A stretch of DNA of 37,165 nucleotides from CAZDIO01 sp964505555 (GTDB taxonomy: Bacteria; Bdellovibrionota_C; UBA2361; SZUA-149; CAZDIO01): NCBI GenBank assembly GCA_964505555.1, contig CAZDIO010000046.1:1-37165 (forward strand). The letters run 5' to 3'. Below the pieces are notes generated by a model, which saw only the letters and a program-made list of their open reading frames with translations, ran no database searches and was not told where the DNA came from. Below, in pieces: positions 1 through 8,248 of the stretch (the first letter of the stretch is position 1; every line of letters starts with the position of its first letter). The position numbers and the translations under genes are program-made.

Positions 1-361
1 TAATAGCGCTTGCTAGTCGTAGGCCAGTGTCCACAACCGCGTCTGGCGACAAGCGTTGAATTCCCGAGGCATCACGTCCGATAGCACGGAAGGAATTGAG
101 AATATCTACTATCCAGTCGGGATGTAACATCAGAGCAAAGAAAAACCCAACATCAATGACCATAATGAACAGCATGGAGATAAATTCATCCCCCTGTCTC
201 TTTCCAAGAGCAAAAGTGATCGAACTCCAGAGGAGCTGAAAGCCCACAAGGGTAAAGAAGATGGCGCGAGCATAAGGCAGGACTACGCTATACCATACCG
301 TTGAAGAGCTACTCAGTTCACCAAGGAGCGCTTGAATTAATGTAGAGTTTTGTGGGTCCAT
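1..361 (-). CDS. trbL: TrbL/VirB6-like conjugative transfer membrane protein (partial, C-terminus outside window)
   Basis: This is an open frame of 120 codons that runs off the left edge, so only the N-terminus is present. It starts at an ATG at 361 (MDPQNSTLIQALLGEL), 15 nt after the trbJ stop, with AAGGA upstream. The visible part has two hydrophobic stretches (about residues 33-47 and 62-77) separated by a basic loop, as in TrbL/VirB6 polytopic inner-membrane proteins. Those proteins form part of the type IV secretion channel. The assignment rests on this pattern plus position directly after trbJ. No trbK entry-exclusion lipoprotein gene fits between trbJ and trbL. Confidence 0.8.
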   Translation of the reverse strand, partial: MDPQNSTLIQALLGELSSSSTVWYSVVLPYARAIFFTLVGFQLLWSSITFALGKRQGDEFISMLFIMVIDVGFFFALMLHPDWIVDILNSFRAIGRDASGIQRLSPDAVVDTGLRLASAI

Positions 362-376
362 TTGTGGTCCTTCGTA

Positions 377-1105
377 CTAACGTCGTGGGTTGATAAGCTC
401 CAAGTTTCCGACTCCTCGCGAATCATTGGGCGACATTGGTTCAAGCGTTCGCGGAGCTGCAGAAGCCCACGCGACGCCTTTTGCTTCGGATTCTGCGCGT
501 CTTGCCGTTTCAGCAGCACGATATACGGTGTCCGCGTTTATCTGCGACATCATAAGCTGACGGAACTTTACTAACTGCTTTACTGTAGCCCCCATGAGGG
601 CATTACCCTGTTGTAATGCTTGCATATGTCCAACCGCGGAATTACTCTTTTCGAGCGTTCCATCGACTAAGTCCTGTTCTTGAGCGTAGTTTTCGTTCTG
701 AAGATGTACCGATTCAAGAACATTTCTTAAGGTATTGAGTTGAGTGTCTGTCCACATCTTGCTTCGTTCTGCCCACAAGCCTTCCGGTAATTCATAACCA
801 GGAAACTTTTCTTCAAACACTCCAGTGATGTCGTCCGCGCCATATCCGAGTGCTTCTCCTTGCTTGATCACCTCCTCTAACTGCTTAAGAAGTGGGATTA
901 CCGCTTCCCCGTCTCCATGCCCTTTCTGGATATTATCGATCATAATTTTTAACATGGCCGCGTTTTTTAGAAAGATCTCGATGCTTTGCTCAAGATTAGC
1001 TGCGTCAATCACCGGCACCTGTGCTTGTCCCGTTTGCACGCTGCTTAGAAACCAAAGGAGAAACATGCTTGAGAGGTTGCATTTTAGTTTGTGTGAATAA
1101 GTCAT
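377..1105 (-). CDS. trbJ: TrbJ/VirB5-like conjugative transfer protein
   Basis: A 242-aa exported protein. The N-terminus is a signal peptide (basic MTYSHKLK, hydrophobic FLLWFLSS, likely cleavage after GQA). The rest is helical and rich in Glu, Gln and Lys (KQLEEVIKQGEALGYG, NVLESVHLQNENYAQEQ), as in TrbJ/VirB5 proteins, which are minor pilus-tip or adhesion components. A GGAGG lies 10 nt upstream of the ATG at 1105. The start lies inside the 3' end of trbE, giving an unusually long overlap of 101 nt. It is followed by trbL. The family call is supported by signal peptide, composition and synteny; sequence conservation in this family is weak. Confidence 0.82.
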   Translation of the reverse strand: MTYSHKLKCNLSSMFLLWFLSSVQTGQAQVPVIDAANLEQSIEIFLKNAAMLKIMIDNIQKGHGDGEAVIPLLKQLEEVIKQGEALGYGADDITGVFEEKFPGYELPEGLWAERSKMWTDTQLNTLRNVLESVHLQNENYAQEQDLVDGTLEKSNSAVGHMQALQQGNALMGATVKQLVKFRQLMMSQINADTVYRAAETARRAESEAKGVAWASAAPRTLEPMSPNDSRGVGNLELINPRR

Positions 1106-3533
1106 TTTTCAATTGCCTCCATTTTTTTGCATATATTTCTAAGCCCCGTTCTTGAAGCCAAGCTGCAAGCCACTCGTCCTTGTGTTCTTTCATCAATTCA
1201 TCCACTCGATGACGGTTAGTTTTTCCATTCACGCCGACTAGGTTCAGGGCATATGGACCAAGGTCGAGGGCGAACATTCTTTTTCCAAGTGGTGAGACAA
1301 AGTAGTAGTCGCGTTTACGAACGGCTTTCGCGATAAGCTCGATCTGCCTGTCACTTAGCCCGATGGCTTCGTATTGCTTGCGGTTTGCTGGATTCGTCGC
1401 CTCTGGGTTAGGAAGAAAAATCTTTGTGGGGCAGGATTCAAGGATAAGGTCTCTAATGGCTGAGTTCGCAATTTCAAGGAGACTTTGAGTTGCAAGTATC
1501 AGTGCGCCGTTTTTCTTTCGAACAGTTCTCAGCCAGTCCTCAACTTGCTCAAGACTAAGCGCATTCATCAGATTCACCCAGGCTTCATCAATGTAGATTT
1601 TCGTTGGTCGTCCATCCATTCGAAGCTCTATCTGGTGAAAGATGTAGGAGAGTGTGGGGACAACCAGTTTGTCTCCTTTTTTAAGGAGATGACTTTGTTC
1701 GAAGACTTGAAAACGACTTTCGCGGAGTGCGTCTTTACTTCCATCGAGGATGCCTCCGCTTGAGCCACCCAGTTGGTAGTACTTGAGCGCTGTTTGAAGT
1801 TCCTTGTCCTGCGTAATTAAAAGTTCTGTAAGTGTCTTTGACTCGGATTCGGTGAGCCGAATGATTGCTTGCGTGATATACGTTCTCTGCTCAGGGGTAA
1901 TATGCAAGCCTTGCTGAGAAAAAAGAAGTTCGACCCAATCAGAGGCCCATATTTGTTCCCTGATGTCCTCAATTCGTCCAAGCGGATAAAGAGCAATACG
2001 ATTTCCAGAGTCGTTGTCGTGCTCGCCGAGAAGATCGTAGTGCATACCCTCTGCGGCTTTTGCAATGACGTATGCTCCATAATCTTTGTCAAAGTAAAAC
2101 ACTTGGATGTCAGGGTAGCGAAAATCCTGAAGAACCATGGTGTTTAGAAGCACCGTCTTTCCAGAGCCGGTTGGTCCAATGACAATAGCGGAACCAACGT
2201 CATCAACGAAGGTATTGAATCGAAAAGGTGTGCGCCCACTTGAAACACAGAACATGTGAGCTGGGCTTGCTGGGGGATAAAGAGGCGACGGATGCATCTC
2301 TTCCCCCGCCCAAATAGTCGAGAAAGACGCAAGATGAGAAACATTCATTGTGTGAAGGATTGGCTTACGCACATCATAATAACCATGACCAGGAAGTGAC
2401 CCGAGAAATGCTTCTATCCCGTTAAAGGTTTCTATCCGTGCATTTAAGCCTCTGTTTTGAAACTCCTTCCTTATTTCTCTTGCATTTTCGATGACGCGTT
2501 CGCGATTGTCTCCAGAAACAATCGCAGTGAGCGTGAAGTGACCATACCGTATGTGTCCTGAAGCTGCCTCTGCTTGAGCTTCAAGTGCGTCGTTCATCAT
2601 GAGATTTGCGTGTTGGTCAATGTGTCCGCTTTCTTCCCATTTAAGCGACTTAGCAAATATGTCGCTTATTCTCGTGCGCTTCTGCTCCCAGTAAGCACGT
2701 TTGCGGTCAATCTTCTTCTCGGCTGTGTACGGCTCGCAAAATATTAAACGAGAAGAGAGTCGAAGTGGCATGGGTAAGCGAGTTATCGACGAGAGAATTT
2801 CTGGAATCCCTTTTTCGGGATATCCGGTAATTCCCACTACAGCGAAGTGTTTGTCTCCCACTTGAGGATAGAACCCGGTGATCAGATCCTGACTGCCTAA
2901 GTAGTAACTGAGATCAACTGCGGGGTCTGGAACCAGCACGGGGTGGTCAAGTCCGGTCGCACAGGCATGAAGAGTCGTAAGAAGCTCTGCATCTCCCATG
3001 CGCCTCATCCGAAGTAGTGCTGACAAAGTTGCTTCGACTTGTTCACATTTCCCAAGAAAAATTGCTTGGGTTCGATTGAGTGTTGCGCTTTGCTCCAAAT
3101 AACCTTCGATGAAGAGGCGGTTTCCGACATTTTCGGAGGAGTCGGGAGCTTTGTAGGTAAGAATCAATGAAGAAACATTTTCAAATAGTGTACCAGTCTT
3201 TTCGTACCGTTCCTTTCGTTCAAGATCCAGAAGCACCGTTGTGGGATCGGGAAAGTTTCCGCTTCCCGGATAGGAAAGTGCGGGGAATCTCATCACATTG
3301 TGGTGAAGCATCCAACCATCACCAAGATGAAGAAAAGCACTGTTAATTTGTGCGGCGAGAGCGTTAAGTTCGTAGGCGCTCGCCGATTCCAAATCCGGCC
3401 CGTTAAACTCCCAGCCAGCTAATAAGGCTCCGTCCTTCATGAGCATCATTCCCGGCGCGATGAGTTCAGCGTAATTAAGTTTATCGGGATACCCTTCGGA
3501 TATTCTATCGGTAAGCTTAGTGGATCGTCTCAT
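1005..3533 (-). CDS. trbE: TrbE/VirB4-like type IV secretion ATPase
   Basis: An 842-aa protein of typical TrbE/CagE length. It powers assembly of the conjugative pilus and transfer channel at the inner membrane. The N-terminal half is the VirB4 accessory domain. The Walker A motif IGPTGSGKT is at about residues 452-460, and a Walker B-like KIYIDEAWVNL follows about 200 residues later, then a conserved LATQSLLEI segment. The ATG at 3533 is one or two bases after the trbD stop, consistent with coupled translation. The last ~33 codons overlap the start of trbJ. No frameshift or missing motif is seen, so the ATPase appears intact. Confidence 0.95.
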   Translation of the reverse strand: MRRSTKLTDRISEGYPDKLNYAELIAPGMMLMKDGALLAGWEFNGPDLESASAYELNALAAQINSAFLHLGDGWMLHHNVMRFPALSYPGSGNFPDPTTVLLDLERKERYEKTGTLFENVSSLILTYKAPDSSENVGNRLFIEGYLEQSATLNRTQAIFLGKCEQVEATLSALLRMRRMGDAELLTTLHACATGLDHPVLVPDPAVDLSYYLGSQDLITGFYPQVGDKHFAVVGITGYPEKGIPEILSSITRLPMPLRLSSRLIFCEPYTAEKKIDRKRAYWEQKRTRISDIFAKSLKWEESGHIDQHANLMMNDALEAQAEAASGHIRYGHFTLTAIVSGDNRERVIENAREIRKEFQNRGLNARIETFNGIEAFLGSLPGHGYYDVRKPILHTMNVSHLASFSTIWAGEEMHPSPLYPPASPAHMFCVSSGRTPFRFNTFVDDVGSAIVIGPTGSGKTVLLNTMVLQDFRYPDIQVFYFDKDYGAYVIAKAAEGMHYDLLGEHDNDSGNRIALYPLGRIEDIREQIWASDWVELLFSQQGLHITPEQRTYITQAIIRLTESESKTLTELLITQDKELQTALKYYQLGGSSGGILDGSKDALRESRFQVFEQSHLLKKGDKLVVPTLSYIFHQIELRMDGRPTKIYIDEAWVNLMNALSLEQVEDWLRTVRKKNGALILATQSLLEIANSAIRDLILESCPTKIFLPNPEATNPANRKQYEAIGLSDRQIELIAKAVRKRDYYFVSPLGKRMFALDLGPYALNLVGVNGKTNRHRVDELMKEHKDEWLAAWLQERGLEIYAKKWRQLKNDLFTQTKMQPLKHVSPLVSKQRANGTSTGAGD

Positions 3534-3535
3534 TT

Positions 3536-3874
3536 TTACACCTTCGGAACTGAGGGATAAGGTTTGTTAGGTCGAAAAGCGATATCCGGCCTTGCAAGGT
3601 ATACGCGCTTGAATCCGATGTGTCTGAAGTAAGCGTCGATTATGTGCGGATCGATGTTTGCAAGTTTGATTCCAAGAATCTGACCGAGCGTGGCGAGGGC
3701 AAAGGCTACCACACACGGCCAGAAGGAAAACCTGGAGAGTAAAACAAGGACCATACACGAGCCAAGGATGATAATTGTCACGCGCCTATCTGCCCCTGCA
3801 AGGAGAACGGTTTTCCAAAGCGACGAATGGATCGGAACTTCAAGCAATCCGTCTTTTGCAAGTTCGTCGCTCAT
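3536..3874 (-). CDS. trbD: TrbD/VirB3-like inner-membrane protein
   Basis: A 112-aa protein with a hydrophobic hairpin at about residues 30-72 (VTIIILGSCMVLVLLSRFSFWPCVVAFALATLGQILGIKLA) [two segments, seen joined by a short turn]. It ends in a cytoplasmic-type tail containing DPHIIDAYFRHIGFKRVY. This matches VirB3/TrbD, a small inner-membrane partner of the VirB4 ATPase. Its ATG overlaps the trbC stop (ATGA), with GGAG 7 nt upstream, and trbE follows immediately. The call relies on length, topology and the conserved C-D-E order. Confidence 0.88.
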   Translation of the reverse strand: MSDELAKDGLLEVPIHSSLWKTVLLAGADRRVTIIILGSCMVLVLLSRFSFWPCVVAFALATLGQILGIKLANIDPHIIDAYFRHIGFKRVYLARPDIAFRPNKPYPSVPKV

Positions 3875-4275
3875 TTCAGTTCTCCAACATGCATGTTAGT
3901 TGATTCAGAGACAGAATGAACTGAGTTGAGAGTCGCACCATCCCAGCCGAATGCGTTGAAAATCTCGGTAATCCCTAACGCCACGCCACCAATCAAGGCA
4001 AAGCCGAAAAGAGAATAAATGGCGGCACCAGCAGACCCTCGCGCAAAAAGAATGATTCCTACAATCACTCCAAGTGCGACGGCTATCGGTGCAACAAATT
4101 GACTAATTGAGGTCCAGATAATGCCAACGCCTTGTTCATAAGGAAGCCCAGCGCCTCCGCCGCCCGAGAGCGCTCCGGAGGCGTGAGCTTCGGAAGGAAG
4201 TAGAAACATAAGTGACAAGAAAGTGATCGCAGAAAGATAGTGAATGTATATTATTGTTTGAGATGAACTCTTCAT
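3871..4275 (-). CDS. trbC: TrbC/VirB2-like pilin precursor
   Basis: A 134-aa prepilin. The long N-terminal leader has a hydrophobic core (AITFLSLMFLL) and an AHA-S cleavage-like site. It is followed by a Gly-rich stretch and two hydrophobic helices (FVAPIAVALGVIVGIILFA and AAIYSLFGFALIGGVALGI) separated by RGSAG. This is the VirB2/TrbC fold of the conjugative pilus subunit. The ATG overlaps the trbB stop by 4 nt (ATGA) and has AAGGAG 8 nt upstream. The ~20-residue hydrophilic tail after the second helix may be trimmed during maturation, as in other TrbC pilins (inference). Confidence 0.9.
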   Translation of the reverse strand: MKSSSQTIIYIHYLSAITFLSLMFLLPSEAHASGALSGGGGAGLPYEQGVGIIWTSISQFVAPIAVALGVIVGIILFARGSAGAAIYSLFGFALIGGVALGITEIFNAFGWDGATLNSVHSVSESTNMHVGELK

Positions 4276-5237
4276 GACATTTCTCCTTGACTTAACGACT
4301 TCACGATAAAATCCGAACGGTCATAACCAACGACCTCGGCTACGTCGTCTACTCGTAAACCGTGTTCGGTCCTCTTAATAGAGATCACAATATCAAAGCA
4401 TTCGACTACGCGATTGGGATGCACGTCCTCGCCTGACTCGCGGGCGAGCATTAAGAACTTATGCAGGGCGAGTCGAGAGTTGTTTGCATGAATCGTCGTG
4501 AACGATCCTGGATGACCAGAGTTAAGAAGATACATGAGGTCATAAGCTTCACGGCCACGAACCTCACCAACAATGACGCGATCAGGCCGAAGCCGCATCG
4601 CAGCTTGAGTAAATCGTGAGAGCATGTCCCGTGAGTAGGCGTGAATATGAACAATATTTTTTGCCTTACAGTGAAGCTCTTTAGTGTCTTCAATGATTAC
4701 GTACCTCTCACCCGGCTTACCCAGCATGCGGGCTAAATCAATGATGGTTTTGGCAAGCGTTGTCTTTCCCGAACATGTTCCCCCAGAGATGAGAATGTTC
4801 TGCCGGGCGGTGACTGCCTCTCTGATGATGTCTGCTTGCTCCTGAGTGATAATTCTGTCCTTCACGTATTCGTCGATTGAATAAATATGGGCAGAGTGCT
4901 TTCTGATATCGAAGATGGGGGTAGGAACAGCAGGAGGAGAAAGTCCCTGAAGACGACTTCCATCGAGTGGAAAGGCGCATTGAATTTGAGGATTGTTGAG
5001 ATTGATAATATTTTCGGTAAGAGCGGCGACGGTGCTTAGAATACTATCTGCTTTTGCCGAAGAAATATGATCGACTTCTTCCCAACCACCTTGCCGACTG
5101 AGTTTCCAAACGGTCCCATCAGAATTACAGACAATTTCAATTACATCCTTATCGTTCAGTGCCGTTTGAATCGGCCCACGAACTTCCCTAGAAAGCTTTT
5201 CAAGAAGTCTCTCTCTTTGTTCCTCTGGTAAACTCAT
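4272..5237 (-). CDS. trbB: TrbB/VirB11-like type IV secretion traffic ATPase
   Basis: A 321-aa hexameric secretion ATPase of the GspE/VirB11 superfamily. Walker A GGTCSGKT is at about residues 152-159. The Asp/Glu box (VIIEDTKEL), Walker B region (RPDRVIVGEVRGREAYDL) and His box (GHPGSFTTIHANN) follow in the usual order. An N-terminal domain of about 130 residues precedes the core. The ATG at 5237 (MSLPEEQRERLL) is chosen, 6 nt after the trbI stop. An in-frame TTG at 5252 would overlap trbI. In standard trb operons trbB is the first gene; here it follows trbI. Confidence 0.95.
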   Translation of the reverse strand: MSLPEEQRERLLEKLSREVRGPIQTALNDKDVIEIVCNSDGTVWKLSRQGGWEEVDHISSAKADSILSTVAALTENIINLNNPQIQCAFPLDGSRLQGLSPPAVPTPIFDIRKHSAHIYSIDEYVKDRIITQEQADIIREAVTARQNILISGGTCSGKTTLAKTIIDLARMLGKPGERYVIIEDTKELHCKAKNIVHIHAYSRDMLSRFTQAAMRLRPDRVIVGEVRGREAYDLMYLLNSGHPGSFTTIHANNSRLALHKFLMLARESGEDVHPNRVVECFDIVISIKRTEHGLRVDDVAEVVGYDRSDFIVKSLSQGEMS

Positions 5238-5242
5238 ACTGG

Positions 5243-6319
5243 TCAGTCCCAAGTTCCATATGGCCCAGGAAAGACCATGTCCTTGTTTACAATCACAGTG
5301 AAGTGTTCAGCATTCGGGATGATAATTGTTGGCTTTACATCCATTTGGCGGCGAATTAATTCAGTGCTCACCTGACCAAGGTTCTGGCCAAGAGTCGCTG
5401 CAAGTGTCTGTCCAACAGAAGGAGCAGAGCCAAAATTGGCGCTCTGTTGCGGCTGGCTAAGTTGAACACCGCTTGAGATTGCGCTTAGCAGGATCGCTCC
5501 TCCAAACAGCTTGTGATAGTGATTGTCTACAGTATGGTAGAGACCAAGCTGGCCATTTCTATCCGACGCTCGCATGTTCTGAACGACTAGGCTTGCTCCA
5601 TTGGGAAAGATTAGTCGCTCCCAGACAACATCGACTCGTGTCTGTCCGAAGGACACATTCGGGTTAATATTCCCGTAGAGTTTCGTTCCGGGAGGAATTA
5701 GAGGAAACTGTCCGGTGACGGTGTCGTAAATGGTTCGTGTGATATGTGCTACGCCGGGACCACCAAGATCACTATTGATGCCCATATCGAGCTGGGCGGG
5801 AATTGCAGTACCAGCCTTAATTTCAAAATCGCTAATTGGAGTTTCAACATCCCGCTCCAGATAATACTCGGGACGTCGTGCTCCAAGACGAACGGGTGTT
5901 GGTCCTGGATCAAAGGACGCAATATAATCTTCCGCTAGAAGGTCGTTTTCTTCAGGTTGTCGTGGAACTTCTTGTCGGTTTTCCGTATCACCGTAAACCT
6001 TTCCGCCTAAAAGCTTTCTTGGTGCTCCTCCTTGGCCATGTGCCGGTCGAACCATAGGGGGTGCCTGGGCGATTACCTGTGGCATTGGTTCTGGTTTCGG
6101 AAAATCTATACCCACCCCCTTCCCTACAAACCATTCATTTCCAGAAAGCGGTTGTGGCGGTGCATCAAACGCACGACCGTCTCCCTTGCGCTCGCGGGTG
6201 CAAGAATAAGCCATTACTCCGAAGACACTGATTATAATTAACGCCGCAAAGAGAAGAGCATTTGAATTAGCCCTTGGGAGACCAAGTTCGCTGAGCGCTT
6301 TTTCTGATTGTTCTCCCAT
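5243..6319 (-). CDS. trbI: TrbI/VirB10-like transfer channel protein
   Basis: A 358-aa bitopic protein. A short cytoplasmic N-terminus is followed by one transmembrane helix at about residues 22-40 (ALLFAALIIISVFGVMAY), a Pro-rich linker and the C-terminal VirB10 domain. That domain contains AGTAIPAQLDMGINSDLGG, a typical LIPPGTKLYG motif and PTIIIPNAEHFTVIVNKDM near the end. VirB10/TrbI spans both membranes and forms part of the core outer-membrane complex with TrbG and a lipoprotein. It is somewhat short for TrbI, mainly in the linker. It sits 4 nt after trbG and just before trbB. Confidence 0.95.
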   Translation of the reverse strand: MGEQSEKALSELGLPRANSNALLFAALIIISVFGVMAYSCTRERKGDGRAFDAPPQPLSGNEWFVGKGVGIDFPKPEPMPQVIAQAPPMVRPAHGQGGAPRKLLGGKVYGDTENRQEVPRQPEENDLLAEDYIASFDPGPTPVRLGARRPEYYLERDVETPISDFEIKAGTAIPAQLDMGINSDLGGPGVAHITRTIYDTVTGQFPLIPPGTKLYGNINPNVSFGQTRVDVVWERLIFPNGASLVVQNMRASDRNGQLGLYHTVDNHYHKLFGGAILLSAISSGVQLSQPQQSANFGSAPSVGQTLAATLGQNLGQVSTELIRRQMDVKPTIIIPNAEHFTVIVNKDMVFPGPYGTWD

Positions 6320-6323
6320 CGAC

Positions 6324-7319
6324 TTAGCGCTTCTTCTTAATTACTACGGTTTGCTGTTTTCCTCGAAAGCCACCTACCAGTTGGAGTTCTTCAAACATAC
6401 CGTCAATCATGATGTAGGTTCCCTTTTCACGACTTCTTTTCTCGTCTGGCTTGACGGTTCTCCAGACTGGTTGAGCGAGTTGGCCATCTGACGTGGGCGC
6501 GTATACGCCTGGTAAATCTTCAAAGACGACGCTTTCGGGAAACTGAAGATAAATGTGCGCGCCGTCATCAAATGCTCGAAGGGGTTTCCAAGAGACTTTT
6601 CCACCTGTGATTTCCCAACCAAAGCTTACATATTGATAGGGAAGACCACCGGATTGTGAAATGTCTTGGAGAATCTGCTCACGTTTTCCAGCGCTAGCTT
6701 TTCTTCCCTCAACCAATTCTTGCTTCCGCTTACGTGACTGGAACTCTCGTAGACGTTCGCGAGGATAATAGAACTTAGCACTGCGAACGTAGTCCGATTT
6801 CGTTGTTGAAATAAGTTCGAGGTGATAGGTACGCCGGTCCGTTCCTATTATGGCATTGGTTCTAGCCTGAGAAACTCTTGGACCAATCGTGACGTGAGAA
6901 ACTGACTGAGACTGCTGATTACTCTCCCATACTAAGTAATCCCATAGCGGTTCATTCCCAAGGATAACTGCTTTTACCTGCTCACCTGCCTCAAGTTCTA
7001 TGTCGCAGCCGTAGTTTTGTTGACAATTAAGCATTGGCTGAACCTCACCGAATGGAAACTGAACAAATCCCGCGCGCTTTACAATCGGTGCCTTCCCTGT
7101 TGTGGCAAACTCTTTTACTGCTGCCTGAATCTCAGGAGAATTGTCGTAGGTGAACTTCGTTTCAGCGCTGATCGGAGGTTCATCTGCTTCCACTGCTTCC
7201 GTCATAAACTCTGACCCTGGTTGTGGTAACGGAACCAGGGTCAGTGGCTGCTTGGCGGAAAGGCAGCCAAAAGAACTAACAACAATCAGCAAGAAGATAA
7301 TCCAGCGAAGGTTCATCAT
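6324..7319 (-). CDS. trbG: TrbG/VirB9-like outer-membrane core-complex protein
   Basis: A 331-aa exported protein of the VirB9/TrbG family. The start at the ATG-ATG pair at 7319 is preferred because AAAGGA lies about 7 nt upstream and trbF ends 2 nt before it. A longer frame from 7337 would overlap trbF. The signal peptide ends in a lipobox-like SSFGC, so the protein may itself be lipid-anchored. The N-terminal VirB9 domain is seen around GEVQPMLNCQQNYGCDIELE. The C-terminal TrbI-binding domain includes YQYVSFGWEITGG, and the DDGAHIYLQFPE motif is typical of the family. It partners with TrbI. Confidence 0.95.
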   Translation of the reverse strand: MMNLRWIIFLLIVVSSFGCLSAKQPLTLVPLPQPGSEFMTEAVEADEPPISAETKFTYDNSPEIQAAVKEFATTGKAPIVKRAGFVQFPFGEVQPMLNCQQNYGCDIELEAGEQVKAVILGNEPLWDYLVWESNQQSQSVSHVTIGPRVSQARTNAIIGTDRRTYHLELISTTKSDYVRSAKFYYPRERLREFQSRKRKQELVEGRKASAGKREQILQDISQSGGLPYQYVSFGWEITGGKVSWKPLRAFDDGAHIYLQFPESVVFEDLPGVYAPTSDGQLAQPVWRTVKPDEKRSREKGTYIMIDGMFEELQLVGGFRGKQQTVVIKKKR

Positions 7320-7321
7320 AG

Positions 7322-8020
7322 CTATTCCTTTGCCCAAGTAATCTGTTCAATCTTAAGTGCAAGCGGGTTTGAGTCTCTTTCTGCAGGGTCTTGTTTTTCG
7401 GTCGGATACAACCGGTAAGTAAATTCACCCCAGTAACGCTCGCGCGAGATCACCGGACCGGAGATCGCGCGCGTTTCCTCTGACCAACGCGCGCGAAATG
7501 TAAAGTCAGTCACGCGGATTATAGAGATGTCTTCAGGAGACACTGAAAACTGCTTCGCCTTCTCGAAGGGCTTTTGAATATCGACGTAATATTCATTCAA
7601 GTAGTTGAGAGCAGAACTTGGTCTCTTAACAAACGTGTAGGCTCGTTTGATGCTGTTTTCTAATGCAAACGTATCGATGGAGACTCCTCGCGCAAGGCGT
7701 ATGAACTCCTTTAGATGATATTGAACGTAACTCTCTTGAGTAACAGGAGATGAGCGGCCAACTGGAACCGTGTACCCCCATTTATCCACAGCAAGCACGA
7801 AAGGCGTTTCCTTACGCATTCGTGTCATTGCAACGATTCCCGAGGCAAGAGCCATATCTGCAAGAAGCGCAAGCACTGCAATATTTCGCCAGAGCTTGCC
7901 CGCAGCAAGAATTTTAAGTTGCCGGTCCTGGCGTTCCTGACGAGCCGCAAAATAAGGCGTGTTTATAACCGGTTCTAGGTATGGATTCCGTGGACGTAAT
8001 TTTTCTTTTGTTAGCGACAT
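7322..8020 (-). CDS. trbF: TrbF/VirB8-like inner-membrane channel scaffold
   Basis: A 232-aa bitopic protein. A cytoplasmic N-terminus (NPYLEPVINTPYFAARQERQ) resembles the classical TrbF start. One transmembrane helix follows at about residues 45-65, then a periplasmic VirB8/NTF2-like domain (VPVGRSSPVTQESYVQYHLK ... ALKIEQITWAKE). VirB8-type proteins nucleate assembly of the secretion channel. It begins 24 nt after the stop of the HTH gene and is the first structural gene of this operon, not the seventh or so as in classical trb operons. Confidence 0.93.
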   Translation of the reverse strand: MSLTKEKLRPRNPYLEPVINTPYFAARQERQDRQLKILAAGKLWRNIAVLALLADMALASGIVAMTRMRKETPFVLAVDKWGYTVPVGRSSPVTQESYVQYHLKEFIRLARGVSIDTFALENSIKRAYTFVKRPSSALNYLNEYYVDIQKPFEKAKQFSVSPEDISIIRVTDFTFRARWSEETRAISGPVISRERYWGEFTYRLYPTEKQDPAERDSNPLALKIEQITWAKE

Positions 8021-8044
8021 AAATAAACGGGTCCAGAATTCTCC

Positions 8045-8248
8045 CTACGTAGCCATTCGACTTTGCATCCAAGTTTCAAACTCAACCTGGAGAAACCCGA
8101 CCTTCCTATCCGACACTGATCGTGGTTTAGGAAACTTCCCCTGCTTTACCTGACGATAAATAGTGCTTCTCGACATTCCCGTGCGTTTCTCCACTTCCTT
8201 GAAGCTCAGAAAGTTTCCTGCAAAATCTATAGTGCGTTCCTGTTGCAT
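8045..8248 (-). CDS. AlpA-like helix-turn-helix transcriptional regulator
   Basis: A 67-aa protein of the AlpA/MerR-like excisionase fold. The motif FLSFKEVEKRTGMSRSTIYR at residues 13-32 is a classic AlpA helix-turn-helix, followed by QVKQGKFPKPRSVSDRKVG and a final helix FETWMQSRM. The ATG at 8248 is preferred over longer frames because GGAGG lies 10 nt upstream and residues before it do not look coding. It is the promoter-proximal gene of the trb operon, 24 nt ahead of trbF, so it may control transfer genes or act as an excision factor. AlpA-family proteins are known in both roles; which applies here cannot be told from sequence. Confidence 0.85.
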   Translation of the reverse strand: MQQERTIDFAGNFLSFKEVEKRTGMSRSTIYRQVKQGKFPKPRSVSDRKVGFLQVEFETWMQSRMAT

